A stretch of 64,000 nt of DNA, from NCBI RefSeq assembly GCF_019393635.1, contig NC_057864.1:80417882-80481881 (forward strand), read 5' to 3'. The notes beneath the pieces were generated by a model, which ran no database searches, was not told where the DNA came from, and saw only the letters and a program-made list of their open reading frames with translations. Every line of letters starts with the position of its first letter. The first letter of the stretch is position 1. A program made the translations under genes and the position numbers. Origin of the DNA: Dromiciops gliroides (lineage: Eukaryota > Chordata > Mammalia > Microbiotheria > Microbiotheriidae). This document shows, one piece after another, positions 1 to 11,560 of this stretch.

Positions 1-59
1 TCCTCCATCACGAGTTCCCTGGAACTCTTCTGTACCATTGCACTGGTGAGAAGAATATA

Positions 60-860
60 GTCCATTACAGTAGGTCAACACTCAATGTTGATGATACTGT
101 GTATAATGTTCTTTGGGTTCTGCTCATCTCACTCATCATCAGCTCACGTAAGACCCTCCAGGTTTCTCTGAACTCCTCCTGCTCATCATTTCTTACAGCA
201 CAGTAGTATTCCATTGTATTCATATACCACAACTTGTCCAGCCATTCCCCAATTGATGGGCACCCCCTCAACTTCCAATTCCTTGCTACCACGTAGAGAG
301 CAGCTATAAATATTTTTGTACATGTGGGTCCCTTTCCCCCTTCCATGATTTCTTTGGGAAAAAGACCTAAAAGTGGAACTGCTGGGTCAAAGGGTATGCA
401 CAGCTTTATCGCCCTTTGGGCATAATTCCAAATTGCTCTCCAGAATGGTTGGATCGGTTAACAGCTCCACCAACAATGCATTAGTGTTCCAATTTTCCCA
501 CAGCTTCTCCAACATTTATTATCTTCCTTTTTTGTCATTTTAGCCAATCTGATAGGTGTCAGGTGGTACCTCAGAGTTGTTTTAATTTGCATCTCTCTAA
601 TCATTAGAGATTTAGAGCATTTTTTCATATGGGAATAGATAGCTTTGGTTTCTTCATCAGAAAACTGCCTGTTCATATCCTTTGACCATTTCTCAATTGG
701 GGAATGACTTGGATTCTTATAAATTTGATTTAATTCCCTATATATTTTAGAGATGAGGCCTTTATCAGAAGTACTGGCCTCAAAAATTATTTCCCAGCTT
801 TCTGCCTCCCTTCTAATTTTGAATGCATTGCTTCTGTTTGTACAAAAATATATTCATTTA
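60..860 (-). pseudogene. L1 ORF2 C-terminal remnant
   Basis: Two open segments, 458-676 and 65-346, carry the conserved L1 ORF2 C-terminus, including MKKCSKSL, IREMQIKTTLRYHLTP and CWRSCGKIGTLMHCWWSC in the first, and NTMEYYCAVRNDE in the second. This region follows the reverse transcriptase and includes a cysteine-rich nucleic-acid-binding segment. A frameshift and stop lie between the two segments (346-458), so it is a decayed fragment. No catalytic domain is present. Confidence 0.88.
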
Positions 861-1085
861 ATATTGATAATGATTGTTTATCTATGGTTCCATTAAACAT
901 AATGATATGATTTCTTTTTTAAAAAATCTGTCCATACTGTGAATTTTTGTTCTTACTTTTTCTAATAGAATGATTGCTGCTCTAACCTTTTTTTCATTCA
1001 CCTGATTCATAGTATATTTTGTTTTCATATCCCATTTTTATTCTTTTTTGTATCCTTTAATTTAATTTAATTTTTTATTTATTTA

Positions 1086-1230
1086 ATTTTTTTTGATGAG
1101 GCAATTGGGGTTAAGTGCTTTGCCCAGGGTCACACAGCTAGTAAGTATCAAGTGTCTGAGGCCGGATTTGAACTCAGGTCTTCCTGAATTCAGGGCTGGT
1201 GCTCTATCCACTGTGCTACCTAGCTGCCCC
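1086..1230 (-). mobile_element. MAR1/WSINE1-type SINE
   Basis: Reverse-complement copy: T-rich tail on the left, then the CCCAGGGTCACACAGCTAGT region, ending CTAGCTGCCCC at 1230. The B-box complement (GGATTTGAACTC) is present. It is inserted in the endonuclease remnant of the minus-strand L1, whose sequence resumes at 1231. Confidence 0.9.
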
Positions 1231-1769
1231 ATCCTCTCATTTTAGATGTGTTTCTTGTAAGCACCTGATTGTGATATTATTTTCTTATGCAAACTTTCAC
1301 TCTTTTTCATTTTGCTGAATTATTTAATACATTAATATTTTAAGTTATGAAAATAGGTTTAAGTGATGATGGTAGAGGGAGAGTCTAGAAGTGGCAGCAG
1401 TGACCAAGGAATAATCTAACTGTCTCAACATGAATAGTAAGTTGGAGGATATGAGTGAAAGTGCAATTAATGCTAGAAAGGATGGCCAGAGATGCCATGT
1501 CATCAGTATTTTTTTAAGACAGGTCTTATGGAGTTCAACAAGATGGAAGTAATTTTGTAAACTTTAGAATTATAAATATGAGATATTATATCATATTGTA
1601 TATTGTATTGTAAATCATATCATTCTATAATTTATATTTTTTGTGCCTTTTTTAGGTACGTATGATACCTGTGCTGCCTTTATCTTGCCATTCTTTGCAT
1701 CTGCTAATTAAGTACTTAGCATTGACTTTTCATCTCATCAGGCCTCCTAATTATCCAAGATGTACTACC

Positions 1770-1993
1770 ACTAATGACAGATAACGCTGATATAGCATTT
1801 CAATTATGATCTCTGTTGATACTCATAACAACTTTGGAAAATAGGGGCTATCATTATCCCCATTTTACATATGAGGAAACTGAGGCAAACATATTAAGGT
1901 CACATATCTAGGAGGTGTCTGAGATTAAATTTGAATTCAGGTCTTGCTGACTCCAGGTCTGGCATTCTATCCACTGCATTATCTAGCTGTCAT
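1770..1993 (-). mobile_element. MIR-type CORE-SINE, diverged
   Basis: It carries the reversed CORE region (CCCCATTTTACATATGAGGAAACTGAGGC), a reversed B-box area and a reversed tRNA-like head ending near TATCCACTGCATTATCTAGCTG. It is old, with many substitutions. Confidence 0.75.
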
Positions 1994-2619
1994 GTATGAC
2001 TGCCAATGTATTTTACATTTGGGATGCTCTTAGTGGTTTATACATTCTTTTTGGAAATAGTGAAACAAGCAAGGTCTTATCTCTTTGAACATGTAATAAA
2101 ACATGGCAGAAGTCAAACACTTTAAAATTTTATCACCATGCTACAGTGTTTTTAAGTTGCTACTTTTAAATTTAGAGATAAAAATATCAGTTTCTTCTCT
2201 ATCCTTGATGACATTAATTCATAGAAAAGGCCATTTAAAATAGCTATCAGTTTCTGGTACCTCATCATCTAAGATAAATATACTTCTTTTCCCATCATCT
2301 CTACCACAACGTTGAGAAAACTGCTGCCAGGGAAACCAACACATTTCTTATCTAAGTAAGAGTCAAACAAATATCAGACTTATGAAGAATATGACAACTT
2401 TCTTAAATGACTCGATTTTAAAGGATGATTAGATTAAGGAAGCTTTCATTTTAGCAAACAGCATATGCTGTGGGTTGAACCAGCACAATCTGGTGAATTT
2501 AGAAGTATTTCAATGCCTGAATTCAGAGTAGTCAGTGGTAAACTATCTACTTAGAAGGAGAGATCCAAGTCCCTCAAGTATTTGTACTTGGCTGTGTGCT
2601 AACAATTTTTTTTTTATCA
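1994..2619. other. Unassigned single-copy-looking sequence
   Basis: AT-rich non-coding sequence with no open frame of note and no repeat family I recognise. Confidence 0.5.
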
Positions 2620-3035
2620 GTACTTGGATAAAAACATGGAGAACCTGCTTATCCAATTTGGAGATGACCCAAAGCAGAGATAACTAGCATATTGATATTA
2701 AACATGTCAAACAACAGCAACTACCACCACCACCACCAAACTGGATCATGACAAGACAGAACATTGGATTAAATCTAAAAAGATGGAATTTAATAAGGAT
2801 AAATGGAAAGTCACATTTGGGTTAAAAATCATCTTTATGAGCATAAGATGGAAGCCAACTTTAAAAAGTATTGCATCTGTGAAAAAATGATTTGAGAGTT
2901 TCAATGGGATCCAAGTTCAATATGAGTCAACATTGTCAGATGACAGCCAAGAAAACTAATGAAATCTTAGATGGCATTAAAAGAGACATAATAGATAGGA
3001 GTTAAGAAAGTGATAGTTCCTATTATTCTTACCTT
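2620..3035 (+). mobile_element. CR1/L3-like LINE fragment (ORF2 3' part)
   Basis: A broken frame around 2770-3030 resembles the part of CR1/L3 ORF2 after the reverse transcriptase. It includes MEFNKDKWKVTFG and a later NLRWH-like stretch, in the order seen in that family. Stops and frameshifts are frequent, so it is ancient and inactive. Confidence 0.6.
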
Positions 3036-3037
3036 GC

Positions 3038-3125
3038 CCATTCAGTTCAATAAACATTTATTAAAGCACTTACTATGTACCAGACAATGTACTAAGTACT
3101 GAGGATACAAATAAGAAAAATAATA
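3038..3125 (+). repeat. Dispersed repeat fragment, family A
   Basis: It begins TTCAATAAACATTTATTAAAG and continues with a TACTATGTACCAGACAATG-like stretch and GGATACAAATAAG. The same block recurs near 20963, 27160, 42725, 55740 and 58850, so it belongs to an ancient dispersed family. I do not assign its class. Confidence 0.6.
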
Positions 3126-3624
3126 TTCCCTACTCTCTATATTTGGCATAAGTATAATTTTGAATTGTGCAAATACAAATACATTCAAGCACTTCATAAG
3201 TATCATTATTGACACTAATTAGGACATGTATATAGATTATGTAGGAGATCCCTTTTTGAAGGTCATGTTGAAAGGGATGTCCACTGAAGTCCCTTCCAAT
3301 TTGAAGTTTATGTGACTTGAGGATCCAGTGAACCACTTGAAGACAATTGTTCTCACTTGACCACGATACGAATTTTTGTCAATGCTGACTCAGAAGGGTG
3401 GTGTTAGGTGATTAAGAGGCAATGAAATGCTCTACACCTAACTGATTTGTCATTTTTTAGAATCTCCCTATTTATTCTGACACCACCCAAATTTGTTTCA
3501 TATGTGAAATCCTGGGAGCCCACAGGTGGCATGGCTCTTGGCCAGTATAGGAACCATTACTCCATCTGTAAATGACAAATAGAAGTTGATGTCTGAAAAA
3601 TGACAACAAAACCCAACCTTGCAT
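3126..3624. other. Unassigned sequence
   Basis: No repeat or gene recognised. The 68-codon minus-strand frame at 3130-3336 has no family features. Confidence 0.5.
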
Positions 3625-3708
3625 TTCCTTGGAAGCCATGCTGATATAAATTAATTACTATCATTCTTCCTATAGTAATTAATTTATATCAGCATGGCTT
3701 CCAAGGAA
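3625..3708. repeat. Perfect 37-bp inverted repeat with 10-nt loop
   Basis: The left arm 3625-3661 is exactly complementary to the right arm 3672-3708 with no mismatch, around a 10-nt loop (cattcttcct, 3662-3671). Pairing fails one base outside (t3624/g3709) and inside (c3662/t3671). The arms are AT-rich in the loop-proximal half. A transcript of either strand would fold into a near-blunt hairpin. Confidence 0.95.
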
Positions 3709-3709
3709 G

Positions 3710-3985
3710 GATTATTCAATATTCTTTCAGTTTCTCTTTGACTTATAATCCATCACCAAATATTTATCTCGTGTGTCTATCTTTGTATTCCTTTACTAGT
3801 TGCTGGAAATGCAAGGAAATAATCTCAGCCATTTATTCATTTACACATAATCTGAGAAGACAAATGAAAGCAAAAAGTAACAAGTGAAAAATTAATTTAT
3901 AAAGCAATGTATTCCAAGCATCAAATGAGTGGTCTAGGCAATGATTACTGTGGAATAGAAGAAGAAGGGGGTAATCATTGAGGAT
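3710..3985. other. Unassigned sequence
   Basis: No recognisable repeat. The minus-strand frame across 3833-4162 is partly the translation of the adjacent SINE. Confidence 0.5.
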
Positions 3986-3990
3986 TGGCA

Positions 3991-4133
3991 TTTTTTTTTT
4001 TAGGCAATGGGGGTTAAGTGACTTGCCCAGGGTTACACAGCTAGTAAGTGTCAAGTGTCTGAGGCTGGATTTGAACTCAGGTACTCCTGAATCCAGGGTC
4101 GGTGCTTTAACCACTGCACCATCTAGCTGCCTC
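3991..4133 (-). mobile_element. MAR1/WSINE1-type SINE
   Basis: A poly-T tail at 3991-4001 is followed by the full reverse-complement SINE body, ending CTAGCTGCCTC. A short duplication, tggcat, is seen at 3986-3991 and 4134-4139. Confidence 0.92.
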
Positions 4134-4249
4134 TGGCATGAAATTTTTAACCAAAATAACAAAGTACAGAGGTCAATTTAATGAGATAGTCCTATATAGT
4201 GCTTTACATATTAAAGCAATAATTCATAGGCAATGAACTTGTGAGACAG

Positions 4250-4430
4250 CTTAGGATAGGGGATAGAGAGGAGCCTTGTGGTCAGAAGATGTGCACTCAA
4301 CTACTGCTTCTGACTCTATGTGACTCTGGGAAAGTCACTTAATCTTGTAATACTCCAGGTAATATAATTAGATTATAAAGCGCAGAGAAGGTTTTGGTCT
4401 ATACTGGTAGAAGGAATTTCCTCACTGGGA
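4250..4430 (+). mobile_element. MIR-type CORE-SINE, diverged
   Basis: Recognised from TATGTGACTCTGGGAAAGTCACTTAATC, in the position of the conserved tRNA/CORE boundary. Its 3' part is decayed. Confidence 0.6.
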
Positions 4431-5615
4431 AAGCTCTGTACCAATTTTATAATCAGAAATTTATATACATTTATAAACATAAAATCATTAATCTATATCA
4501 ATTCTTGACAAACAGCCACTACCTGACACAACCTAAAAATTTCACAAATTTTGTCTCCTAAATGACTACCATCAGTATGTATGGGCACAGGGTGATGGCT
4601 TCTAGCAACCCATTCTTTTCCTCAGTTCCTCCAAATGGAAGGGAAGGAAGATAGTTATAGCCAGGCAGCAAAGATGGGTAAGTGGGGAGAGGCTGTGCCT
4701 ATGGGCATTAGTGACACACCCTGATGCTGACAGAGACTAATATTTTTTCCCTTTTGGTTCAGTCCTGAAGCAGAAAAGCTTGTTTGAACAATACAAATGT
4801 GTTGGGAGCTGAATATTTAGGTGTGGTGTGGCATGGTCTGAGCTGGAGACAGCTGAAAGCCAGAGAAAAATCAAGTTAATGAGCATCATCTATCATTATG
4901 AGTCAGACATGATTGTTTTAACAATGCCTTATCAACCACTCTTGTGTGGTCCATCCAATATTTTTTTATGGCAAAACTATCAACAAAATGAATGAGATGG
5001 CTCAATGACAAGGCAGCCATCTAAAAATCTGACAGCTATTGGGTTGATATGAATATCAATCTCAGTGGATCAGTGTTGTTTGTCCAGCATAATGATTTGT
5101 AGTAGTTCAGTAAGAAATTAAAATCTGAGGTAGCAAATCGACTACAAATCGACTTATATGACTTGTGTCTTAGTAATCCTATATTAACTTTGCTGATTAG
5201 GCTTATGAGATACTGGTTAAATTAAACTTATTGCTATGGGCTGGGATGAGCTAATTTTGACCTTTTAAGTAATTAGCTAATTATATGTTAGCAATATGCC
5301 ACACCTTACCAAGTTACCAGATTACAGAATAAACGAAGGCTATAGAACATAAATTAAAACTATAGAAAGATTATTAGGTTGAGTATAACTTTAGTGAGAA
5401 ACATCTTGTTGACTGGATACAAGATGAAAATAAAGGTCTCAACTTAAAATATGATCTATGAATAATCTCTTATATAATATTAGGCATGACTAAAAAGCAA
5501 CATGACTTCTGTCTGCAAAAAGTCATTGTCCATTTCACTTGCTCTAATGATGTAGCCATTTCCCTTGATATTTCTGAAGCTATTTTATGTTTTCTTTTGG
5601 AGTCTGCAACAGGGT
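4431..5615. other. Unassigned sequence
   Basis: About 1.2 kb of AT-rich sequence with no coding frame or repeat family recognised. Confidence 0.5.
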
Positions 5616-5617
5616 TT

Positions 5618-5845
5618 TTAGAGAGGTAGCATGATATAATGGACAGAGTACTAGACCAGGTGTCAGGAAGACCTGTTTTCTAATTCAGATTTTGACATTC
5701 ACTAACTGTGTAATCATGATCAAGTCATTTAATCTTTCTAAGCCTCAGTTCCTTCATCTGCAAAATAGGGGTAATAGTAATGGTGTTATCTGCATCAGAG
5801 TTGTGGTAAGGCTCCAGTGAAATAATGTATCTATAATATACTCTT
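5618..5845 (+). mobile_element. MIR-type CORE-SINE
   Basis: A head (GGTAGCATGATATAATGGACAGAG), GATCAAGTCATTTAATC, CCTCAGTTCCTTCATCTG and a decayed 3' end occur in MIR order. About 230 bp remain. Confidence 0.75.
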
Positions 5846-6410
5846 GGTAAAGTTGTAAACTGATTCAAACATTCTGTAGAGCAATTTGGAACTATGGCCA
5901 AAAGGCTATAAAACCATGCATATTCTTTGACCTAGCAATAACCACTACTAGGTTGGTATCTTAAAAGAAATTTTTTTAGAAAGTTTAATTCGAAATTGGG
6001 GTGTTGTCTGTCATTTGGGGAATGGCTGAACAAATTGTGGGATGAGATTAGGATGAAACACTATTGTGCTGTAAGAAATGATGAGCAGGATGTTATCAGA
6101 AGGACATGAAAAATGCAATCCATCTATAGAGAAAGAACTGATGGTATCTGAATACAGATCGAAGTATATATTTTTGTTAGTTCCTCTTTCTAAAGTTTTT
6201 TGGTCTGTCTTTTTCACAACCTGACTAATGTAGAAATGTTTTGCATGACTGCACATGTATAACTTATATTGAATTGCTTGAGTTCTTAAGCGGGGGGTGG
6301 GGGTGGTGAGGGAGGGAGGGAGGAAGAGAATTTGGAACAAAGTTTTAAAAATCAATGTGAAAATTTGTTTTTACATGTAACTTGGGATAAATTGATTGAA
6401 GAGAAGCATA
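5846..6410 (+). mobile_element. L1 LINE 3' end
   Basis: Plus-strand L1 tail: AGCAATTTGGAACTATGGCC, a GGGGAATGGCTGAACAAATTG stretch (ORF2 C-terminus) and CTATTGTGCTGTAAGAAATGATGAGCAGG, then the 3' untranslated region with a G-rich run at 6291-6325 and a terminal TTTTTACATGTAACTTGGG-like segment. It is 5'-truncated and shortened inside ORF2. The minus-strand frame at 6011-6355 is an antisense shadow. Confidence 0.85.
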
Positions 6411-8005
6411 GGAAATGAAAAAAGGAACCCAAAACTATAAAAACTTTATTATTTAAAAAATAATATACCTATAGCACTTTTCAATAAACCAAATATGGTA
6501 TTTTGAATATTTTTTCCTTGGGAATTTACATTATTAAATTAGACATATATCCAAGAAGCATTTTATCACAGTATTTCCAAATGGAATATACCTCAGTAGT
6601 TACCTCAATGTAAAAGAGTTATATAAATGGTGATTATTATTGCATATTATCTGTGATGAGAAATCTTTAGCCTTAGAGGATTGATTTGAGTTTTAGAAAC
6701 AACCAAAAGTAATTATAGAATGTATGCTTAGTGGGGGGTGGTAAAACTGAATGACAATAATTTAGTTAAAAAATGAAGTACTGCTATAAATGAGTAAGAA
6801 TGATTTTCTTTCATATTACGTCAAATAGGTCCAAAGTCAGTTGCCAGAGAAAGAGATTCTAAAATATTTTGAGTAATGGCTGGATCATTGAACCTCCCAA
6901 GGTGACTATTTGGAAAGAAAACACTCATTTGGGTGTTTCAGTTTTGGCATGCCTATTAAAGAAATAAATCTAGTCTCATGATTTATTAACCTTACCTTAT
7001 ACAGGTATTCTCCAATTTATGAAACACATGGAATCAAAAGAAATTGACTTTAAAAGAGAATTTGGTGTTTTGAATTTTGTTTTGTCATTAACTCACTTAA
7101 TAACTGGAAATATATATCTGTCTAGGCACTATAGGGAGCAGTGTTAGAAAGGAGGAAATGAAGGAGTAGATTTCACTCATGGCTATAAGTTTGTTTTGTG
7201 AGGGCAGAGTGCTTCTCAGACTGGAGTTTTCCTGTGCACTGCCTCTTCTGAGCTGTTTATCAACTTCCCATTGTAGAGTTCTTATTACAGCCTCCTCTCA
7301 TCCCTGCTGATACTTGCATTAGCACCTTGTCAGGAAACCTTGGAATGGAATGAAAGGGGACTATTCAATATACAAACTTCCAACCACAGAGAATTGAAAG
7401 ACCAGGGAGTACATATGGTAGATAGACACAAAAGTCTTTTCCATATATAAACTCAAAATTTTGTTTTGACACATTGGGAAAAGTTCAATAAAATAAACAC
7501 ATATGGCCCACCTACAATGAATTTTGATCCCTATGTCATTCAATAATTTATTTAGTCATAACATTATATTGAAATGTTTAAAAGAACAAATGTCAGGAGT
7601 GCAAAATTGTCATAGTCAAACAATAAGAAAGACCTTGAACTCTTATCCAGTCGAACACACATTGTCTACTGTGTACAAGACAACATGTTAGAGTTTGAAT
7701 ACTATTATGAGTAGAAATTGAAATTGATGGTATGGGCATATGAAAGAGAGAAAAAACAGTTCAGGCAGTGTATTTGGAGACATGGTCTATAGTCAATTCA
7801 GCTGCTGCTGTCATTGGAAACAATCTGGATTCTACATACCAGAATCAGAGACTCTCTATATGATAGTGATCTGACCATCTGCTTTTCTCAGCTGTGAAGT
7901 TATTGCAGAACCTAATCTGTTTTATTACAATCAGAACATTTGCACAGGAACCATTTCTCTGTGAAATTCTGCATTTTAAGGTCTTGATTAATTCCCTTAA
8001 CTGGG
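6411..8005. other. Unassigned sequence
   Basis: About 1.6 kb with no repeat family or coding feature I can support. The small minus-strand frame at 7361-7543 has no recognisable features. Confidence 0.5.
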
Positions 8006-8007
8006 TT

Positions 8008-8200
8008 CTAGCTTCTTAAACTGTGGGTCTCGACTCCATATGGGGTTACCTAACTAAATGTAGGGGTGGAGAAAAATTTGGCGACAGTAAAAAGTTATGT
8101 ATACCTATTTTATTTACTTATACACTCAGGGTCACATACAAATTTCTTGGGTGAAAATGGGTCACAAGTGCAAGAAATTCTAGAAGCTCTGCTTTTAGAG
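8008..8200 (+). mobile_element. hAT-type MITE, decayed
   Basis: The left end AGCTTCTTAAACTGTGGGTC and the reverse complement of the right end (AGCTTCTAGAATTTCTTG) look like degraded terminal inverted repeats of a short non-autonomous hAT element. Internal GTCACATACAAATTT and GGGTCACAAGTG fit the same family type. I could not find a convincing 8-bp target duplication. Confidence 0.55.
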
Positions 8201-8624
8201 ATGACTCATGGGAGTTATGTCTCATATTTGTGTTCTTGGAAGATCAAACTCCCTGAATAGGGGATTGATACTTTGATTCTTACTGTGGACAGTAAGGAGG
8301 AAAGAAGCAGGTCATTGGTTGGAGCTGGTCAATGGCTAGATATGACAGTTGTAGATGACAACTGACCACAGGCTAGGCTAATTCTTTTCTTATTTGAGGG
8401 TGTGGCTCTGAGTTCCCTCTTACTCTTGGAGGGTAACATTCAGGAGATAAAGTCCTCAGAATGTTGAAAAAAGAATACTGCACCTTTGTGGTTATATTAA
8501 ATATCTAAAACCACAACCTATTATGGGTCCTTTTCTGTTTGTTAAAATGAAATCAGTTTCATTTTTAAAAATGTATTTACAAAGCTTATTGTGGATATAC
8601 CTTTTGTTTGAACAATAGAAGAAA
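8201..8624. other. Unassigned sequence
   Basis: No recognised repeat or gene. Confidence 0.45.
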
Positions 8625-9228
8625 ACATAAGGTATTTGATATTAAAATAACTCACCAAGAAAGATTGGGAAACATCAGACTCCCTCAAAACTATGATTTT
8701 ATAGAAAGCCTAAGTGCTACTTTTAAGAAATTCATAAATAAAAACTGCTCAGACCTATTAAAACAGATGGTAAAGTGAAGCCAGAAAAAATCCACCAGTT
8801 ACTTCCTGAAGTAACACCCTCTCAAAAAAAGGAAAAATCCTTAGATTGTTATAAACAAACTACAGAGCTCCCAATCAAAAATTTAAAGATACTGCAAGTA
8901 TACACAAAGAAGCATTTCAAATACCAAGGATCCAAAATCAAGATCACACAAGACTGGATAGTTTCTATCATAAATAAGCAGAGATCTTGGAGAACAACAC
9001 ACATTCCAACAGGCAAAAGACAGAATTACAAACAAGATTGATGTACCCCTCAATGCTGAGCATAATCTTTTGGGAAAGATTACTTTTTGCGAAATAAAAA
9101 CTTTTAAACCATCCCTGATAGAATGACTGGAACTGAATATGAAATTTGAAATGCAAAAACCAATATTGAAACCTAGGAAGACAAATTTGACCAATTAGAA
9201 GGGATTATAAGATGATGAAATACTAAAA
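8625..9228 (+). mobile_element. L1 LINE fragment, ORF1 3' part to inter-ORF region
   Basis: A-rich plus-strand sequence whose order (CACCAGTTACTTCCTGAAG, then AAATCAAGATCACACAAGACTGG, then GGAGAACAACA) resembles marsupial L1 sequence at the ORF1 C-terminus and beyond. The 88-codon frame at 8775-9041 is lysine-rich and lies in it. It ends where the oppositely oriented L1 at 9229 begins. Confidence 0.5.
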
Positions 9229-10320
9229 TTTTATTTATTATTTATTTTTTTAATTTGAATTTTTAATTTTTCTCAATTATATGTAAAGATATTTTTTGAG
9301 TTCCACATTTTTCTCTCACTCTCTCTTCCTTCCCCCCTCCTGAGGCCAGCAAACAATTTGATATAGGTTATACATTACTATCATTTTAAACATATTTCCA
9401 CATTGATCAGAACAAAAGGAAAAAAAACCTCAAGAAAGAATAAACAAGAATAATAACAAAAGAGCAGCAACAAAAGTGAAAATAGTGTGCTTCAGTCTGC
9501 ATTCAGATTCTATATAGTTCTTTTTCTGAGTGTGGAGAGCTTTTCCTACCATAAATCTTTTGGTATTGTCTTGGATCATTGTATTGCTGAGAAGAATTAA
9601 GTCTAGCACTATTGATTATCACACAATGTTGTTGATACTATTTACAGTATTCTCTTGTTTCTGCTCATTTCACTCAGCATAAATTCATATAAATCTTTCC
9701 AGGTTTTTCTGAAATCCAGCTGCTTATCATTTCTTACAGCACAATAGTTTTCCATTACATTCATATACCACAACTTGTTTAGCCATTCCCCAATTGATAA
9801 TCATCCCCTCAATTTCCAATTCTTTGCTACCACAAAAAGAGCATCTATAAGCTTTTTTGTACATGTGGGTCCTTTTCCCTTTTGTATGATCTCTTAGAGA
9901 TATTGACCTAATAGTGGTATTGCTGGGTCATAGTTTTAAAGCCTTTTGGGCATGGTTCCAAATTGTTCTCCAGAATGGTTGGATCAGTTCACAGCTCTAC
10001 CAACAGTGCATTAGTGTCCCAAATTTTCCTATATTTTCTCCAACATTTATCATTTTCCTTTTTTGTCATATTGGCCAATTGGATAGGTGTGAGGTGGTAC
10101 CTCAGAGTGGTTTTAATTTGCATTTCTCTAATCAATAGTGATTTAGAGCATTTTTTCATATGACAATAGATAGCTTTAATTTCTTCATTTGAAAACTGAC
10201 TGTTCATTTCCTTTGACCATTTCTCAATTGGGGAATAACTTTCATTCTTATAAATTTGATTTAGTTCCCTTTATATTTTAGAAATGAGGCCTTTATCAGA
10301 AATACTGGTTGTAAAAATTG
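9229..10320 (-). mobile_element. L1 LINE 3' end, 5'-truncated
   Basis: On the minus strand this holds the ORF2 C-terminus (about 10320-9780) followed by the 3' untranslated region to 9229. The intact-looking segment 10207-9989 encodes MKKCSKSLLIREMQIKTTLR and a later CWRKYRKIWDTNALL stretch. The 5' end stops at a SDKGLISKI-like position near 10320. Plus-strand frames at 9914-10163 are antisense shadows. Confidence 0.9.
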
Positions 10321-10334
10321 CCTTTCTAAGAATA

Positions 10335-10436
10335 ATGTTTTTTAAATATGTAGTTACAAGAGACATAAATTCTATTGAAATAGTTATTAAAATCTGTCTT
10401 TGAAGTTCATGGATTCCATGTTAAGAATCACTATAA
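10335..10436 (+). mobile_element. Possible DNA-transposon end
   Basis: The stretch ending TTCATGGATTCCATGTTAAGAATCACT resembles the terminal part of decayed hAT elements (a GGTTAAGAACCCCTG-like end). No opposite terminus was found, so this is tentative. Confidence 0.3.
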
Positions 10437-11009
10437 TGAAGAATATTATCCATCTCCTAATAGAAAGCAGATGAACTCAAGATGTGGTAGGAGACATTTT
10501 TTGAACATGGCCAAGATATGGGTTTGTTTAGCTTGACCATGCTTATTTGTTACAAAATGGATTTTTTCTGTTTTTTTGTTCATTGAAGAAGGGTATGGTG
10601 ATGATGGTGAAAAAGAAGAAAAGAAGAAAGAGAAGAAAAAGAAAGATGATGGCCATAGAAACATTTAAAAAAGTGCCCAGAGGAGGATGGAAGAAAGTTG
10701 AGATAGAAACACAGGCAAGTAGAACACTTTTGAAAATAATATGTTAACTTTATTATGTATTTTGAAATAAAGCAAGTAGTATGGAAAAAAAGAGATTCGG
10801 AGTTATCATATACAGAAATGCTCAAATTACATTAAGAAAGATGAGCAGTGACTATCAGCGGGATCACCTCCAAAAGTAGAGAAGCAGTGGAATGTAGAAC
10901 TTATTTAAGTAAGGCTTGTCAAGAGATCCAAATAAACAAAGTCACTCCAAGGACATTTGAGGATGAGAATAGAAGGAGGGTAATAAACAGAAAAAATGGA
11001 AGAAAAGAT
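10437..11009. other. Unassigned sequence with a purine-rich patch
   Basis: Purine-rich sequence at about 10600-10720 gives lysine/arginine-rich frames (plus strand 10547-10747) that look like composition, not a protein. The rest is unrecognised. Confidence 0.45.
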
Positions 11010-11019
11010 CTGCCAATAT

Positions 11020-11166
11020 ATATATATTTTTTTGCAGGGCAATGAGGGTTAAGTGACTTGCCCAGGGTCACACAGCTAGTAAGTATTGAGTGTCTGAGGC
11101 CGGATTTGAACTCAGGTACTCCTGAATCCAGGGCCCCTGCTTTATCGCTGTGCCATCTAGCTGCCC
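11020..11166 (-). mobile_element. MAR1/WSINE1-type SINE with 10-bp TSD
   Basis: Full reverse-complement SINE flanked by a perfect duplication, ctgccaatat, at 11010-11019 and 11167-11176. The AT dinucleotide run next to the T tail probably grew from the tail and target junction. Confidence 0.95.
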
Positions 11167-11176
11167 CTGCCAATAT

Positions 11177-11389
11177 TTTTATAACAACTATTTGGGATGA
11201 AAGGCAGTAGAGTTCCTACCCTTGGATTTAAAAATCATTGTACCAGATGCAATTATTGAAACAGCATGGTGGATTTAGAGACTCTAATCCTCCTCAAGTC
11301 TCTACAGATTCCTGTCAAAATTCTACCACCAAAGGCAATTTACATCATATGCCTCTGAAGATTTGATAACATTTGAAATAATAATAATA
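11177..11389. other. Unassigned sequence
   Basis: No recognised repeat or gene. Confidence 0.4.
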
Positions 11390-11560
11390 AGCATTTTTTA
11401 TTTAAAGTTTAGAATTCCAAATTCTATCCCTCTTTCCCTTACTCCTCTCCCCCCTCCCTGAGGCGGTAAACAATCAGATATAGGTTATATGTGTGCAATT
11501 ATATAAAACATTAACATATTTATCCAGTATTGTTTGGTTCAGTGAGAACTGTTAACACAT
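11390..11560 (-). mobile_element. L1 LINE 3' UTR fragment
   Basis: It matches the minus-strand L1 3' tail seen at 9229: a C-rich run at 11431-11459, then GGTAAACAATCAGATATAGGTTAT and GTGTGCAATTATATAAAACATT. Confidence 0.75.

Larger units (their letters stand above)
1..1345 (-). mobile_element. L1 LINE, internally deleted, interrupted by a SINE
   Basis: A minus-strand L1 runs off the left window edge. On the reverse strand the order is endonuclease start (about 1345-1231 and 1085-870, with a CLQETH-like motif near 1260), then directly the ORF2 C-terminus (about 860-60), then 3' sequence. The second half of the endonuclease and the whole reverse transcriptase are missing: endonuclease sequence resembling GTIDKQSLSILNEYI is followed at once by the region that begins FCTNRSNAFK. 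Stops and frameshifts make it dead. A minus-strand SINE sits at about 1086-1230. The L1 assignment is firm; the deletion junction is read by eye from translations. Confidence 0.85.

Noticed and set aside
5125..5155. Tandem 9-bp aaatcgact with 2-bp gap
   Set aside because: Only two units; no wider structure.
8625..10320. 5'-inverted (twin-primed) L1 made of the plus piece and the minus piece
   Set aside because: In twin priming the inverted segment lies at the 5' side of the 3' piece. Here it lies beyond the 3' end of the minus-strand L1, so two insertions are more likely.
10547..10747. Lys/Arg-rich plus-strand frame resembling a nuclear-localisation-like peptide
   Set aside because: Purine-rich composition; antisense frames are also open; no conserved context.
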